Positions 36,043-45,017 of a stretch of DNA of 64,000 nucleotides are shown here, piece after piece. The notes under the pieces were generated by a model. It did no database searches and was not told where the DNA came from. It was given only the letters and a program-made list of their open reading frames with translations. Source of the stretch: Sphingopyxis terrae subsp. terrae NBRC 15098 (GTDB lineage: Bacteria; Pseudomonadota; Alphaproteobacteria; Sphingomonadales; Sphingomonadaceae). Positions within the stretch are counted from its first letter, which is position 1; each line of letters opens with the position of its first letter. Both the position numbers and the translations under genes were made by a program. The DNA lies in contig NZ_CP013342.1 of assembly GCF_001610975.1 (NCBI RefSeq), positions 3,047,001 through 3,111,000 on the forward strand. The letters run 5' to 3'.

Positions 36043-37469
36043 GCCGCGGTGTCGATCCCCAGATCGCTGAGCTTGCGATACAGCGTCGAGCGCCCGATCC
36101 CGAGCCGGCGGGCGACTTCGCTCATGCGGCCGCGGTAATGGCCGATGGCGAGGCGGATGACATCGGCTTCGATATCCTCGAGCGGACGAAGATTGCCGTC
36201 CGGGAGGTAGAGGGTGATGCCGATCGCCTCGCCGTTGATCGCGACATTGGCGTCTCCGCTCACGCTGCCACCGAGCGCAGCTTCGATCGCCTTGAAGTCG
36301 GCACTCGTCAGCACGTCGGTCTTGCTTTCGACCGCCGCGCGGAACAGCACGTCCTGCAACTGACGGACATTGCCCGGCCAGGCATAGGCGGCGAGCAGGC
36401 GTAGGGCATCGTCGGTGATGCCGATCGGCCCCATGCCGGGCAGGCCGCCGATGCGCGTGAGCAGATGGCGGGCGAGCGGCCCAACATCGCCGCGCCGTTC
36501 GGAAAGCGAGGGCAGGGTGAATTGCGCGGTCGACAGCGCGTAGAACAGGTCTTCGCGGAAGTGTCCTGCCTCGATCAGCTTGTCGAGCGGGCTGGCGCTG
36601 GTCGCGATGATGCGGACGTCGACGGTCTGGCGGATCGAGCCACCGATCATCTGCACTTCGCCGCTGTTCAGAAATTCGACGAGTTTTGCCTGCGTGTCGA
36701 GCGGGATACATTCGACATGGTCGATGATGATGCTGCCGCCGTCGGCCTGCACCAGCCGGCCGACCTGCCGGTCGAAGGCGCCGGGAAAGGCACCGCGTTC
36801 GTGGCCGAACAGTCCCGATCCGATAAGCCCCGGCGATACCGCCGAACAATCGACCATCACCAGCGGGCCGCGCGCACGCGGACTGGCGCTGTGGATCGCG
36901 CGGGCAAAGACTTCCTTGCCGGTGCCCGGCTTGCCGTTGATCATCACCGGTACGCGGGCGCGCGCGGCCTTGGCGGCGATCGCCAGCGCGCTACGGAAAT
37001 TGGGCGACGAACCGATGATTTCTTCGAAGGCGAGCGGCGCGCGCAGCTTTTCGGTGAGCGGGCGCAATTCGCCCTGCGGGCCGGTCTGCGAGACGATGCG
37101 GTCGAGCGCGCCGAGCAGCCGGTCGGGCGCGATGGGCTTTTGCACGAAATCGCTCGCGCCAGCGCGCATCGCGGCAACCGCGACTTCGACGCCGTTGCGC
37201 ATGGTGATGACGATAAGCGGCAGCGCCGGGCGCCAGCGGCGCAGTTCGGCGATGAATTCGGGGATCGGCACGCCCGGCGCGCCCTGATCGACGAGCACGG
37301 CGTCGAGCGCCATGCCTTCCTGGGTGCCGAGCTTCGCGAGCGCGGTGTCGGTGTCGGCGGCGACGATGCTGCGCCAGCCGCCCCGCGACACCAGCGCCGA
37401 AAGGAATCGCTGCTGCGCCGGTTCGCTGTCGACGATCATCACCATTCGCGTGTCGCGCGCGTTCGCCAT
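36039..37469 (-). CDS. Sigma-54-family response regulator with altered GAFTGA and Walker B motifs
   Basis: A 476-residue NtrC-like protein: receiver domain (MVMIVDSEPAQQ; Asp61 in AVLVDQGAPG; Lys in FVQKPI), AAA+ domain with Walker A GKPGTGKE (179-186), and a Fis-type helix-turn-helix (GRMSEVARRLGIGRSTLYRKLSDLGI). The sigma-54 contact loop reads GAFPGA (226-231) instead of GAFTGA, and Walker B is IIIDHVE, with His251 where Glu of 'DE' is expected. Both changes would impair sigma-54 activation, so it may repress or act with sigma-70. I chose the start at 37469 (MANARDT) after AGGGA; the frame opens 20 codons upstream. It is divergent from the oxidase-IV-like/transhydrogenase cluster. Confidence 0.88.
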   Translation of the reverse strand: MANARDTRMVMIVDSEPAQQRFLSALVSRGGWRSIVAADTDTALAKLGTQEGMALDAVLVDQGAPGVPIPEFIAELRRWRPALPLIVITMRNGVEVAVAAMRAGASDFVQKPIAPDRLLGALDRIVSQTGPQGELRPLTEKLRAPLAFEEIIGSSPNFRSALAIAAKAARARVPVMINGKPGTGKEVFARAIHSASPRARGPLVMVDCSAVSPGLIGSGLFGHERGAFPGAFDRQVGRLVQADGGSIIIDHVECIPLDTQAKLVEFLNSGEVQMIGGSIRQTVDVRIIATSASPLDKLIEAGHFREDLFYALSTAQFTLPSLSERRGDVGPLARHLLTRIGGLPGMGPIGITDDALRLLAAYAWPGNVRQLQDVLFRAAVESKTDVLTSADFKAIEAALGGSVSGDANVAINGEAIGITLYLPDGNLRPLEDIEADVIRLAIGHYRGRMSEVARRLGIGRSTLYRKLSDLGIDTAA

Positions 37470-37720
37470 CGCTTCCCTATTGCCCCTTTTGTCGGCACGC
37501 AGGGTGCCGGTGTCCGCGGTAGCCGCCATGTGTAACCGGGATGGGTAAAGGCCGGATTAAGGCCACCAGGCTTTTGCCCGCCGTGCGCCGCGGCGCAAAA
37601 CGGGCTATTGAGCATCGGGGGGCGCATGGCTAAGACCGGCGCGATATCCGATTCTGGCGGGCGCCCGGCGCAGCGCCGGCGGGCAGGAAACAAGCGGATA
37701 CAAGGCAAAGGGGAATGGCT

Positions 37721-37843
37721 ATGGCGGAACAGGATATGAAAACGGCGAACCAGACCTATGAAGGCTTTCTGGGCCTTTTGAAGGTCGGCACGATCGCAAC
37801 CGTGATCGTCGCCGTCGTCGTCGTCCTTCTGATCTCTTCCTAA
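37721..37843 (+). CDS. aa3-type cytochrome c oxidase subunit IV-like small membrane protein
   Basis: A 40-residue protein: a polar N-terminus with the conserved NQTYEGFLGLLKVGTI, followed by a single membrane segment (ATVIVAVVVVLLISS). This matches the bacterial aa3-oxidase subunit IV family, in which 'TY..F....K.G' precedes one helix. No oxidase genes are near, but members of this family are commonly found just before pntA in Alphaproteobacteria. The ATG at 37721 is seven bases after AAAGGGG; another ATG six bases upstream is too close to that site. pntAA starts 12 bases after the stop. Confidence 0.75.
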   Translation: MAEQDMKTANQTYEGFLGLLKVGTIATVIVAVVVVLLISS

Positions 37844-37855
37844 GCGGCGCCGGTC

Positions 37856-38977
37856 ATGCGCATCGCCGTGCTGAAAGACCTCGCCGCGGGCGAGACCCGT
37901 GTCGCTGCGACCCCGGAAACGGTGAAGAAATTCATCGGCCTGGGCGCTGAAGTCGCCGTCGAGAGCGGAGCAGGGGTTACGGCCTCGATCGCCGACGCCG
38001 ATTACACCGCTGCGGGGGCGAGCCTGGGCAGCCGCGCCGATGTGCTGAAGGGTGCGAACATCATCCTCGGGATTCAGGGCCCCGATCCCAAGAGCCTGTC
38101 GGGCTTTGCCGACGGGGCGTGGCTGGCGGCGGGGCTCAACCCGTTCGGCGAGCGCGCCCGCGTTGACGACTATGCCAAGCTTGGCATCGAGGCGCTGGCG
38201 ATGGAATTCATGCCGCGCATCACGCGCGCGCAGTCGATGGATATCCTGTCCAGCCAGGCAAATCTCGCGGGCTACAAGGCGGTGCTGATGGCGGCAAACG
38301 CCTATGGCCGCGCCTTTCCGATGATGATGACCGCCGCCGGCACCGTCAGCGCGGCCAAGGCGTTCATCATGGGCGTCGGCGTCGCCGGGCTCCAGGCGAT
38401 CGCGACCGCGCGGCGCCTGGGGGCGCAGGTCAGCGCGACCGACGTGCGCTCCGCGACCAAGGAACAGATCCTCAGCCTCGGCGCCAAGCCGATCTTCGTC
38501 GAAAGCGTCGCGGGGATCGAGGGCGAAGGTGCGGGCGGCTATGCCACCGAAATGTCGGACGAATATCAGAAGGCGCAGGCCGAGCTGGTGTCGGGACATA
38601 TCGCCAAGCAGGATATTGTCATCACCACCGCGCTGATCCCGGGGCGCCCCGCGCCGCGGCTGATTTCGGACGCGCAACTCGCGACGATGCGCACGGGCAG
38701 CGTGATCGTCGACATGGCGGCCGAAAGCGGCGGCAATGTCGAAGGCTCGGTGGCCGGCGAAACGAAGCAGATCCACGGTGTCACCGTGATCGGCGCAAAG
38801 AATATCGCCGCGCTGATGCCCGCCGACACGAGCGCGCTGTTCAGCCGCAACCTGTTCAATTTCCTGTCGGCCTTCTGGGACAAGGAAGCCGGCAAGCCCG
38901 TGCTCGACGAGGAAATCGGCAATGCCGTGCGGCTGACGCAGGGCGGCAAGGTCGTGAACGAGCGGCTGCTGGGGTAG
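37856..38977 (+). CDS. pntAA: NAD(P) transhydrogenase subunit alpha part 1
   Basis: The soluble NAD(H)-binding domain I of proton-translocating transhydrogenase, 373 residues: RIAVLKDLAAGETRVAATPETVKKFIGLGAEV, the nucleotide-binding IMGVGVAGLQAIATARRLGAQVSATDVR, and the mobile-loop region before DIVITTALIPGRPAPRLI. The complex uses the proton gradient to reduce NADP+ with NADH. Here the alpha chain is split, as in Rhodospirillum: this gene gives domain I, and the membrane parts follow as pntAB and pntB. A fasciclin lipoprotein gene is inserted between pntAA and pntAB. Confidence 0.94.
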   Translation: MRIAVLKDLAAGETRVAATPETVKKFIGLGAEVAVESGAGVTASIADADYTAAGASLGSRADVLKGANIILGIQGPDPKSLSGFADGAWLAAGLNPFGERARVDDYAKLGIEALAMEFMPRITRAQSMDILSSQANLAGYKAVLMAANAYGRAFPMMMTAAGTVSAAKAFIMGVGVAGLQAIATARRLGAQVSATDVRSATKEQILSLGAKPIFVESVAGIEGEGAGGYATEMSDEYQKAQAELVSGHIAKQDIVITTALIPGRPAPRLISDAQLATMRTGSVIVDMAAESGGNVEGSVAGETKQIHGVTVIGAKNIAALMPADTSALFSRNLFNFLSAFWDKEAGKPVLDEEIGNAVRLTQGGKVVNERLLG

Positions 38978-39102
38978 GCGTTTCGCTGGACGCGTCCGGC
39001 TGACTTTCTTCTGAAACTTTCGCGCGCCAATGGCGTTGCGAATCGGGGTGCGGCGCGATGTGGCACGGGGCCGTTCGGGCCGTTTCAGCAAGGAGATCAG
39101 AG

Positions 39103-39717
39103 GTGACGAAATCCGGCTTGTTCGTGAGTGCCATGGTAGCGGCGTTGGCGCTCGGCGGCTGCAACAAGGCTCCCGAGCCGCCCAAGGCCGATACCGAAAG
39201 CGGCGCGATGAACGATGTCGTAACCGCGAGCGCCAATCCGCAGGTCGGCGGTGCCGCGATGGCGCCTGACAAGGCGATCCTCGCCAATGCCGCTGCCTCG
39301 CCGATACTGAGCCAGTTGACCGCGGCGGTGAATCAGGCTGGGCTGGCCGATACGCTCTCGGGGCCGGGGCCTTTCACGCTGTTTGCGCCCAATGACGCCG
39401 CCTTTGCGCAGGTTCCCGCGGTCACGCGCGACGGCTGGGCGCGTCCGGCGCAGACGGTGGTGCTTGCCGGCGTGCTCAAATATCATGTCGTGCCGGGCAA
39501 GCTGACCGCCGCCGATCTCGCCGCGAAGATCGATGCGGGCGGCGGCAAGGCGGTGCTCAAGACGCTCGACGGGCAGGATCTGACCGCGACCAAATCGGGC
39601 GAGGCGATCATCCTGACGAGTGCGAGCGGCAACAAGGCCGCGGTAACGCAGGCGGACGTTGGACAGGCGAACGGTATCGTCCATGTCATCGACGCGGTGC
39701 TGCTGCCAAAGATGTAA
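39103..39717 (+). CDS. Fasciclin (FAS1) domain lipoprotein
   Basis: A 204-residue exported protein. The signal peptide TKSGLFVSAMVAALALGGC has a lipobox, and a FAS1 domain follows: NAAASPILSQLTAAVNQAGLADTLSGPGPFTLFAPNDAAFAQVP, then KYHVVPGKLTAADLAA and GIVHVIDAVLLP. FAS1 proteins act in adhesion or at the cell surface. The GTG at 39103 follows AAGGAG. The gene lies inside the transhydrogenase cluster but has its own 125-base upstream gap and a downstream terminator-like hairpin, so it may be a separate unit inserted there. Confidence 0.88.
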   Translation: MTKSGLFVSAMVAALALGGCNKAPEPPKADTESGAMNDVVTASANPQVGGAAMAPDKAILANAAASPILSQLTAAVNQAGLADTLSGPGPFTLFAPNDAAFAQVPAVTRDGWARPAQTVVLAGVLKYHVVPGKLTAADLAAKIDAGGGKAVLKTLDGQDLTATKSGEAIILTSASGNKAAVTQADVGQANGIVHVIDAVLLPKM

Positions 39718-39749
39718 ATTGTCCTGACGCGTAATTATATTTCACAAAG

Positions 39750-39792
39750 CGCCCGCGATTTCCGGCCTGGAGATGCGCGGGCGTGACTTTTT
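39750..39792 (+). terminator. Probable intrinsic terminator after the fasciclin gene
   Basis: CGCCCGCG (39750-39757) pairs with CGCGGGCG (39776-39783), followed by TGAC and TTTTT (39788-39792). It sits between the fasciclin gene and pntAB. TTGACA at 39791-39796 just after it could be a -35 element for pntAB-pntB, though no clear -10 was found. Confidence 0.5.
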
Positions 39793-39866
39793 GACAGCTT
39801 TGGAGTCGACAGGCCTTCGCTCCCACGGCAAGAGGTGCCGACGCGGAATCAGCAGGGGAGCGCGCC

Positions 39867-40148
39867 GTGGATTTCATTTCCATCTTTTCGATTTTCGTCC
39901 TGGCCTGTTTCGTCGGCTATTTCGTCGTCTGGTCGGTGACGCCGGCGCTGCACACGCCGCTGATGAGCGTGACCAACGCGATTTCGTCGGTCATCATCGT
40001 CGGCGCGCTGATCGCCAGCGCGGCGGCGGGCTCGGCAAGCTCGAAATGGCTCGGCCTTGCCGCGGTCGTGATGGCGAGCATCAATATTTTCGGCGGCTTT
40101 GCGGTCACCGGGCGCATGCTCGCAATGTACAAGAAAAAAGAGCGTTAA
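39867..40148 (+). CDS. pntAB: NAD(P) transhydrogenase subunit alpha part 2
   Basis: A 93-residue membrane protein with three hydrophobic segments: [19 protein letters not shown], then [25 protein letters not shown] (the '[13 protein letters not shown]' signature of transhydrogenase domain II) and the last helix before [10 protein letters not shown]. It forms part of the proton channel with PntB. The start codon is GTG at 39867. pntB follows ~60 bases on. Confidence 0.92.
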   Translation: MDFISIFSIFVLACFVGYFVVWSVTPALHTPLMSVTNAISSVIIVGALIASAAAGSASSKWLGLAAVVMASINIFGGFAVTGRMLAMYKKKER

Positions 40149-40207
40149 GGCGCTGCGAACCAAGGATTTGACGGGCCATGGACGGATGGCCCGACGGGGG
40201 AATTAGC

Positions 40208-41695
40208 ATGCACGAAGTAGCACCGATCAATCCCTGGGTGGCGCTGGCCTATCTCGCCTCGGGCATCCTGTTCATCCTCGCGCTGCGCGGCCTGTCGAGC
40301 CCGGCATCGTCACGGCGCGGCAACCGTTTCGGAATGATCGGCATGACGATTGCGGTCGTCACGACGCTGATCACCCATGTGCCGTTCGATAATCTCGCTT
40401 CGGCGCCGGGTATTCCGGCCCACGATACGTCTATGATCGACTTCGTCGCACTGGGTGAAATTCTGGCGGCGATCGCGATCGGGGCCATCATCGGCATCGT
40501 CATGGCGCGCCGGATCGCGATGACCGCGATGCCGCAGCTTGTCGCGGCCTTTCACAGCCTCGTCGGGCTTGCCGCAGTCGCGGTGGCCGCGGCCGCCTAC
40601 CTCAATCCCGGCGCCTTTCATATCGCCGACGAAATGGGTCAGATTTTCGCGGTCAGCCGGATCGAAATGGGGCTCGGCATCGCCATCGGCGCGATCACCT
40701 TTTCGGGCTCGGTCATCGCCTTTCTGAAGCTCAACGGCAATATGTCGGGCGCCCCGATCATGCTGCCCGCGCGGCACGTCATCAACCTCGGCACGCTCGC
40801 CGGGATCATCGGCCTTGTCGCCTATTTCCTGACCGACCAGTCGCCGTGGGTTTTCTGGACGATCACCGCATTGAGCTTCCTGATCGGTTTCCTGCTGATC
40901 ATCCCGATCGGCGGCGCCGACATGCCGGTCGTCGTGTCGATGCTGAACAGCTATTCGGGCTGGGCCGCGGCGGCGATGGGCTTCACGCTCGGCAACACCG
41001 CGATGATCATCACCGGCGCGCTCGTCGGTTCGTCGGGCGCGATCCTTTCGTACATCATGTGCCGCGCGATGAACCGCAGCTTCATCAGCGTCATCGCCGG
41101 CGGTTTCGGCGCCGACGATTCGGGCGGCGGTGCGGGTGGTTCGAAGGAACAGCGCCCGTGGAAGCCTGGCAGCGCCGAAGACGCGGCCTTCCTGATGAGC
41201 CAGGCGGAAAATGTCATCATCGTTCCCGGCTACGGCATGGCAGTGGCGCAGGCGCAGCACGCGCTGCGCGAAATGTCGGACATGCTCAAGAAAGAGGGCG
41301 TGAACGTCAAATATGCGATCCATCCGGTCGCGGGCCGCATGCCCGGCCATATGAACGTGCTGCTCGCCGAAGCGAATGTTCCCTATGACGAAGTGTTCGA
41401 GCTTGAGGACATCAATGGCGAATTCGCGCAATGCGACGTCGCCTTCGTGATCGGCGCCAACGACGTGACCAACCCGGCGGCCAAGACCGACAAGTCGTCG
41501 CCGATCTATGGCATGCCGGTGCTCGACGTCGAAAAGGCGAAGACCGTGCTGTTCGTGAAGCGGTCGATGGGCGGCGTCGGCTATGCCGGCGTCGATAACG
41601 ACGTCTTCTACATGGACCAGACGATGATGCTGCTCGGCGACGCCAAGAAGATGGCCGACGACATCGTCAAGGCGCTGAGCGGCAGCGGGCACTAG
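40208..41695 (+). CDS. pntB: NAD(P) transhydrogenase subunit beta
   Basis: A 495-residue protein: the N-terminal ~270 residues hold about nine membrane segments of domain II, and the C-terminal ~200 residues form the NADP(H)-binding domain III (ENVIIVPGYGMAVAQAQHALREMSDMLKKEGVNVKYAIHPVAGRMPGHMNVLLAEANVPYD ... FVIGANDVTNPAAKTDKSSPIYGMPVLDV, KRSMGGVGYAGVDNDVFY). It completes the proton-pumping complex with PntAA and PntAB. I chose the ATG at 40208 (MHEVAPINPW). Its 3' end overlaps a convergent hypothetical gene by 29 bases. Confidence 0.95.
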   Translation: MHEVAPINPWVALAYLASGILFILALRGLSSPASSRRGNRFGMIGMTIAVVTTLITHVPFDNLASAPGIPAHDTSMIDFVALGEILAAIAIGAIIGIVMARRIAMTAMPQLVAAFHSLVGLAAVAVAAAAYLNPGAFHIADEMGQIFAVSRIEMGLGIAIGAITFSGSVIAFLKLNGNMSGAPIMLPARHVINLGTLAGIIGLVAYFLTDQSPWVFWTITALSFLIGFLLIIPIGGADMPVVVSMLNSYSGWAAAAMGFTLGNTAMIITGALVGSSGAILSYIMCRAMNRSFISVIAGGFGADDSGGGAGGSKEQRPWKPGSAEDAAFLMSQAENVIIVPGYGMAVAQAQHALREMSDMLKKEGVNVKYAIHPVAGRMPGHMNVLLAEANVPYDEVFELEDINGEFAQCDVAFVIGANDVTNPAAKTDKSSPIYGMPVLDVEKAKTVLFVKRSMGGVGYAGVDNDVFYMDQTMMLLGDAKKMADDIVKALSGSGH

Positions 41696-42014
41696 GGTCG
41701 AACGCGGCAAGCCGGCGCGCGACGGTGCCGATCGTCGCGATGCCATAGCCGTCGGGATCGGGCGCGGCCGCGCGAAAGCGGTTCGCGACATCGTCGAGAT
41801 CGGCGAGCAGGCGGCCCAGATAGATGTGCGCATCCTCCTCGCCGGGGCGCGGATCGAGCGCGATGGCCTTCATCGCGCCGATCGCCTGCAGTTCGTCCAG
41901 CCCGACGTTGCGCCCGGTGCGGCTGTCGATCCAATAGCCGTCGCCAAGGTGCCGGGCCGCTTCGGCTTCCTGCTCGGCGAGCTGCGCCAGAAAATAGTGC
42001 CGGATCGCGTCCAT
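41667..42014 (-). CDS. Hypothetical protein
   Basis: A 115-residue soluble protein, MDAIRHYFLAQLAEQEAEAARHLGDGYWIDSRTGRNVGLDELQAIGAMKAIALD..., mostly helical and acidic. I do not recognise a family. Third-position GC and amino-acid make-up look like real coding sequence. The last ~10 residues run into the pntB 3' end on the opposite strand, which may be read-through past an ancestral stop. The frame stays open to 42104, but the upstream 30 residues look non-coding. Confidence 0.5.
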   Translation of the reverse strand: MDAIRHYFLAQLAEQEAEAARHLGDGYWIDSRTGRNVGLDELQAIGAMKAIALDPRPGEEDAHIYLGRLLADLDDVANRFRAAAPDPDGYGIATIGTVARRLAAFDPSARCRSAP

Positions 42015-42115
42015 CGCGCCGGTCTGCCGCGTGCGGCGGGCCGCGTCAAAGAAAAGCAGGTGCGATGCCGCGGCGCGCCCGCCGCCTCCAGCCCTGCGGG
42101 GCATTGACCCGAATC

Positions 42116-42191
42116 GTCATCCCGGCGAAGGCCGGGATATCAACCTCGCGTCGGAAATGGACGGCGAGACCCCGGCCTTCGCCGGGGTGAC
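42116..42191. repeat. Inverted pair of GTCATCCCGGCGAAGGCC palindromes
   Basis: A forward copy at 42116-42139 and a reverse copy at 42166-42191 (GAGACCCCGGCCTTCGCCGGGGTGAC) flank 26 bases. Same family and arrangement as 25949-26024. It lies in the gap before the racemase-like gene. Confidence 0.82.
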
Positions 42192-42213
42192 GATGAAGGG
42201 ATAGACGTCACCC

Positions 42214-42912
42214 ATGCGCAAAATCGGTTTGATCGGAGGAATGAGCTGGGCATCGACCGAGCTTTATTATCGGCACCTCAACAAGGGGCTGCAAAAGCGG
42301 GTCGGCACCGGCTGTTCGGCGCCGATCCTGATGGAAAGCCTGAATTATTGCGATCTGTCGCGGCTCTCGACACCCGAGCAATGGGATCATGCGAAGGAGG
42401 TGCTGATCGCATCGGCGCGGCGGCTCGAGGCGGCGGGGGCGACGGCGCTGATGATCGCGGCCAATTCGATGCACAAGGTGGCGGACGACGTCGCCGCGGC
42501 GATTTCGATCCCGCTGCTCCATATCGTCGACGAAACGGGCGAAAAGATGCGCGCCGACGGCGTGAAGGCGGCGGCAGTGGTCGGCACCCGCAACGTCATG
42601 ACCGAACCCTGGTTCCGCCAGCGGCTCGTGCGCCACGGCCTGACGCTCGCCCCCTATGACGCGAGCCGCGCCGAGGAGATCGACCGCATCATCTATGACG
42701 AGCTGATGCAGGGCAAGGTGACCGAGGATTCGCGCCGGACGATGCGCACCTTCATCACCGACATCGCCAAGCAGGATATTCAGGCGATTGTTCTGGCCTG
42801 CACCGAACTGGTGATGCTTGTCGATCCCGACGCAAACCTGCTGCCGGTGTACGATACGGCGCGCATCCATGTCGCCGCAGGTATCGACTGGATATTGGGC
42901 GACGCGCCCTGA
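42214..42912 (+). CDS. Aspartate/glutamate racemase family protein lacking one catalytic residue
   Basis: A 232-residue protein of the Asp/Glu racemase fold (KIGLIGGMSWASTELYYRHLN; IVLACTELVML with Cys196). Racemases use two acid/base residues, usually Cys/Cys, or Thr83/Cys197 in E. coli YgeA. Here the first reads IAANSMHKV, with Ala83 at that position, while the second Cys is kept. It may therefore be a one-sided lyase or isomerase, or inactive as a racemase. It is transcribed alone, between a repeat pair and the convergent trmFO. Confidence 0.87.
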   Translation: MRKIGLIGGMSWASTELYYRHLNKGLQKRVGTGCSAPILMESLNYCDLSRLSTPEQWDHAKEVLIASARRLEAAGATALMIAANSMHKVADDVAAAISIPLLHIVDETGEKMRADGVKAAAVVGTRNVMTEPWFRQRLVRHGLTLAPYDASRAEEIDRIIYDELMQGKVTEDSRRTMRTFITDIAKQDIQAIVLACTELVMLVDPDANLLPVYDTARIHVAAGIDWILGDAP

Positions 42913-42931
42913 TCGCGGGGCGCGCGCGCCG

Positions 42932-44278
42932 TTACGCGGCGACGCCGTCCGCCACTTTCATCCACTCGGCCAGCGCCGCGCCCGCGCGCTGCGTATAGGC
43001 GAGCTTGCGGTCCTTCTTGCGGACATCCTCCGCAACCGGCGGGAACAGCCCGAAATTGACGTTCATCGGCTGATAGGATGCGGCGTCGGCGCCGCCGGTG
43101 ATATGGCCGAGCAGCGCACCGAGCGCCGTTTCGGGCGGCGGCGGCGGTAGCGAACGACCGCCGAGCTCGGCGATCGCAAAGCGCGCGGCGACAAGGCCGA
43201 TCGCGGCGCTTTCGACATAGCCTTCGCAGCCGGTAATCTGGCCTGCAAAGCGGATATGCGGCGCCGACTTCAGGCGGAGCTGGCCGTCGAGCAGTTCGGG
43301 CGAACGGATGAAGCTGTTGCGGTGAAGACCGCCCAGCCGCGCGAACTCGGCCTTTTCGAGCCCCGGAATGGTGCGGAACAGCTCGACCTGCGCGCCATGC
43401 TTCAGCTTGGTCTGAAAGCCGACCATATTCCACAAGGTGCCGAGCGCATTGTCCTGGCGGAGCTGGACGACGGCATAGGGCCAGCGCCCGGTGCGCGGAT
43501 TGTCCAGCCCGACGCCCTTCATCGGTCCGAAGCGTAGCGTTTCGATGCCGCGTTCGGCCATCACCTCAATGGGCATACAGCCCTCGAAATAGGGCGTGTC
43601 CTTTTCCCAGTCCTTGAATTCAGTCTTGTCGCCGTCGATCAGCCCCTGGACGAAGGCATAATATTGATCCTTGTCCATCGGGCAGTTGATATAATCCTTG
43701 CCGTCGCCGATCGGCCCGACCTTGTCCCAGCGGCTCGCCATCCAGGCGATGTCCATGTCGATACTGTCGCGGTAAACGATGGGCGCGATCGCGTCGAAAA
43801 AGGCAAGCGCGTCCTTCCCCGTTGCGACGCCGATGCTCTCCGCGAGGCTGGCGGCGGTGAGCGGTCCCGTCGCGACGATCGTCAGGCCCTCGGTCGGCAG
43901 CGTGTCGATGCGTTCGCGCACGATCGTGACATTGGGATGCTCGGCAAGCGCTTTGGTGACGCCGCCCGAAAAGAGATCGCGGTCGACCGCGAGCGCCGAT
44001 CCGGCGGGAACTTTTGTGGCATCGGCTTCGCGCATGATGATCGAGCCCAGGCTGCGCATCTCGCGGTGGAGCAGGCCGACGGCGTTGCTGTCGCCGTCAT
44101 CGCTGCGAAAGCTGTTGGAACACACCATTTCGGCGAGCGTGTCGCCCTGATGCGCCGGGGTCATGTCGCCGCCCCCGCGCATTTCGGACAGGCGCACGCG
44201 ATAGCCCGCTTCGGCAAGCTGCCATGCCGCCTCCGATCCTGCGAGGCCGCCGCCGATGATATGAATGTCGTGAGCCAC
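42932..44278 (-). CDS. trmFO: Methylenetetrahydrofolate-tRNA-(uracil-54-C5)-methyltransferase
   Basis: TrmFO makes ribothymidine at tRNA position 54 using FAD and methylene-tetrahydrofolate. The 448-residue protein has the FAD-binding [29 protein letters not shown], the typical [13 protein letters not shown] containing a conserved Cys, [12 protein letters not shown], and [27 protein letters not shown] near the C-terminus. These set it apart from the related GidA/MnmG. The start is GTG at 44278, since the expected N-terminus begins there. Confidence 0.95.
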   Translation of the reverse strand: MAHDIHIIGGGLAGSEAAWQLAEAGYRVRLSEMRGGGDMTPAHQGDTLAEMVCSNSFRSDDGDSNAVGLLHREMRSLGSIIMREADATKVPAGSALAVDRDLFSGGVTKALAEHPNVTIVRERIDTLPTEGLTIVATGPLTAASLAESIGVATGKDALAFFDAIAPIVYRDSIDMDIAWMASRWDKVGPIGDGKDYINCPMDKDQYYAFVQGLIDGDKTEFKDWEKDTPYFEGCMPIEVMAERGIETLRFGPMKGVGLDNPRTGRWPYAVVQLRQDNALGTLWNMVGFQTKLKHGAQVELFRTIPGLEKAEFARLGGLHRNSFIRSPELLDGQLRLKSAPHIRFAGQITGCEGYVESAAIGLVAARFAIAELGGRSLPPPPPETALGALLGHITGGADAASYQPMNVNFGLFPPVAEDVRKKDRKLAYTQRAGAALAEWMKVADGVAA

Positions 44279-44354
44279 TATACGCTATCCGTTGACTTGT
44301 ACCCGATCCGCCGCGCAGTAGGCGCCTTGTGAGGAAGATGCAAAGGGGTGGGCG

Positions 44355-45011
44355 ATGAGCGATGAACGGGGGTGGGATCGCGCGCGGTGGATTTGGTGGC
44401 TCGCGCTGGTCGGCGGTGTCAGCTTTTTTGTCGCGGTTCATCAGCATTGGCACGGCCCCGCGATCTGGGCGTGGAAGACGAGCGGGGTTGCGCTGCTCGC
44501 CTTGTGGGCCGCCGCGAATGCGCGCGGCACCGACGGCCGCCTGATCGCGCTGGCGCTCGGTTTCGGGGCGCTCGGCGACTATCTGCTCGACGCCAGGGGG
44601 TTGATCGTCGGCGCGCTGGCCTTTGCCGCGGGGCATGTCACGGCGATCATCCTATATTGGCGGAACCGGCGCCCGGCACTGTCGGCCCCGCAGCGCTGGC
44701 TCGGCTGGCTGACCGTTCCAGCGGCGCTCGTCATCGCCTGGGGGCTGACGCGCGGTGCGCCCGACGGCGCGGCGGCCGTCGGCTATACCGCGCTCGTCGC
44801 CGCGATGGCGGCTTCGGCGTGGACGAGCCGTTTTCCGCGCTATCGCACCGGGATCGGCGCGATGCTGTTCCTCGCGAGCGACCTGTTCATCTTTGCCGGG
44901 GAGGGCGGTGCGCTTTCGAAGGACGTCACCCTGTGGCTCGTCTGGCCGCTCTACTTTGCGGGACAGGCGCTGATCGCCTGGGGCGCCGTATGGACGCTGG
45001 TCAAGGAATAG
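44355..45011 (+). CDS. Lysoplasmalogenase family membrane protein (YhhN-like)
   Basis: A 218-residue integral membrane protein with about seven to eight hydrophobic segments. YhhN/TMEM86 features are ALALGFGALGDYLLD and GALAFAAGHVTAIILYW, then GAMLFLASDLFIFAGEG near the C-terminus. Characterised family members hydrolyse the vinyl-ether bond of lysoplasmalogens; whether that substrate exists here is unclear, so a more general lipid role is possible. Confidence 0.85.
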   Translation: MSDERGWDRARWIWWLALVGGVSFFVAVHQHWHGPAIWAWKTSGVALLALWAAANARGTDGRLIALALGFGALGDYLLDARGLIVGALAFAAGHVTAIILYWRNRRPALSAPQRWLGWLTVPAALVIAWGLTRGAPDGAAAVGYTALVAAMAASAWTSRFPRYRTGIGAMLFLASDLFIFAGEGGALSKDVTLWLVWPLYFAGQALIAWGAVWTLVKE

Positions 45012-45017
45012 ACGCGG

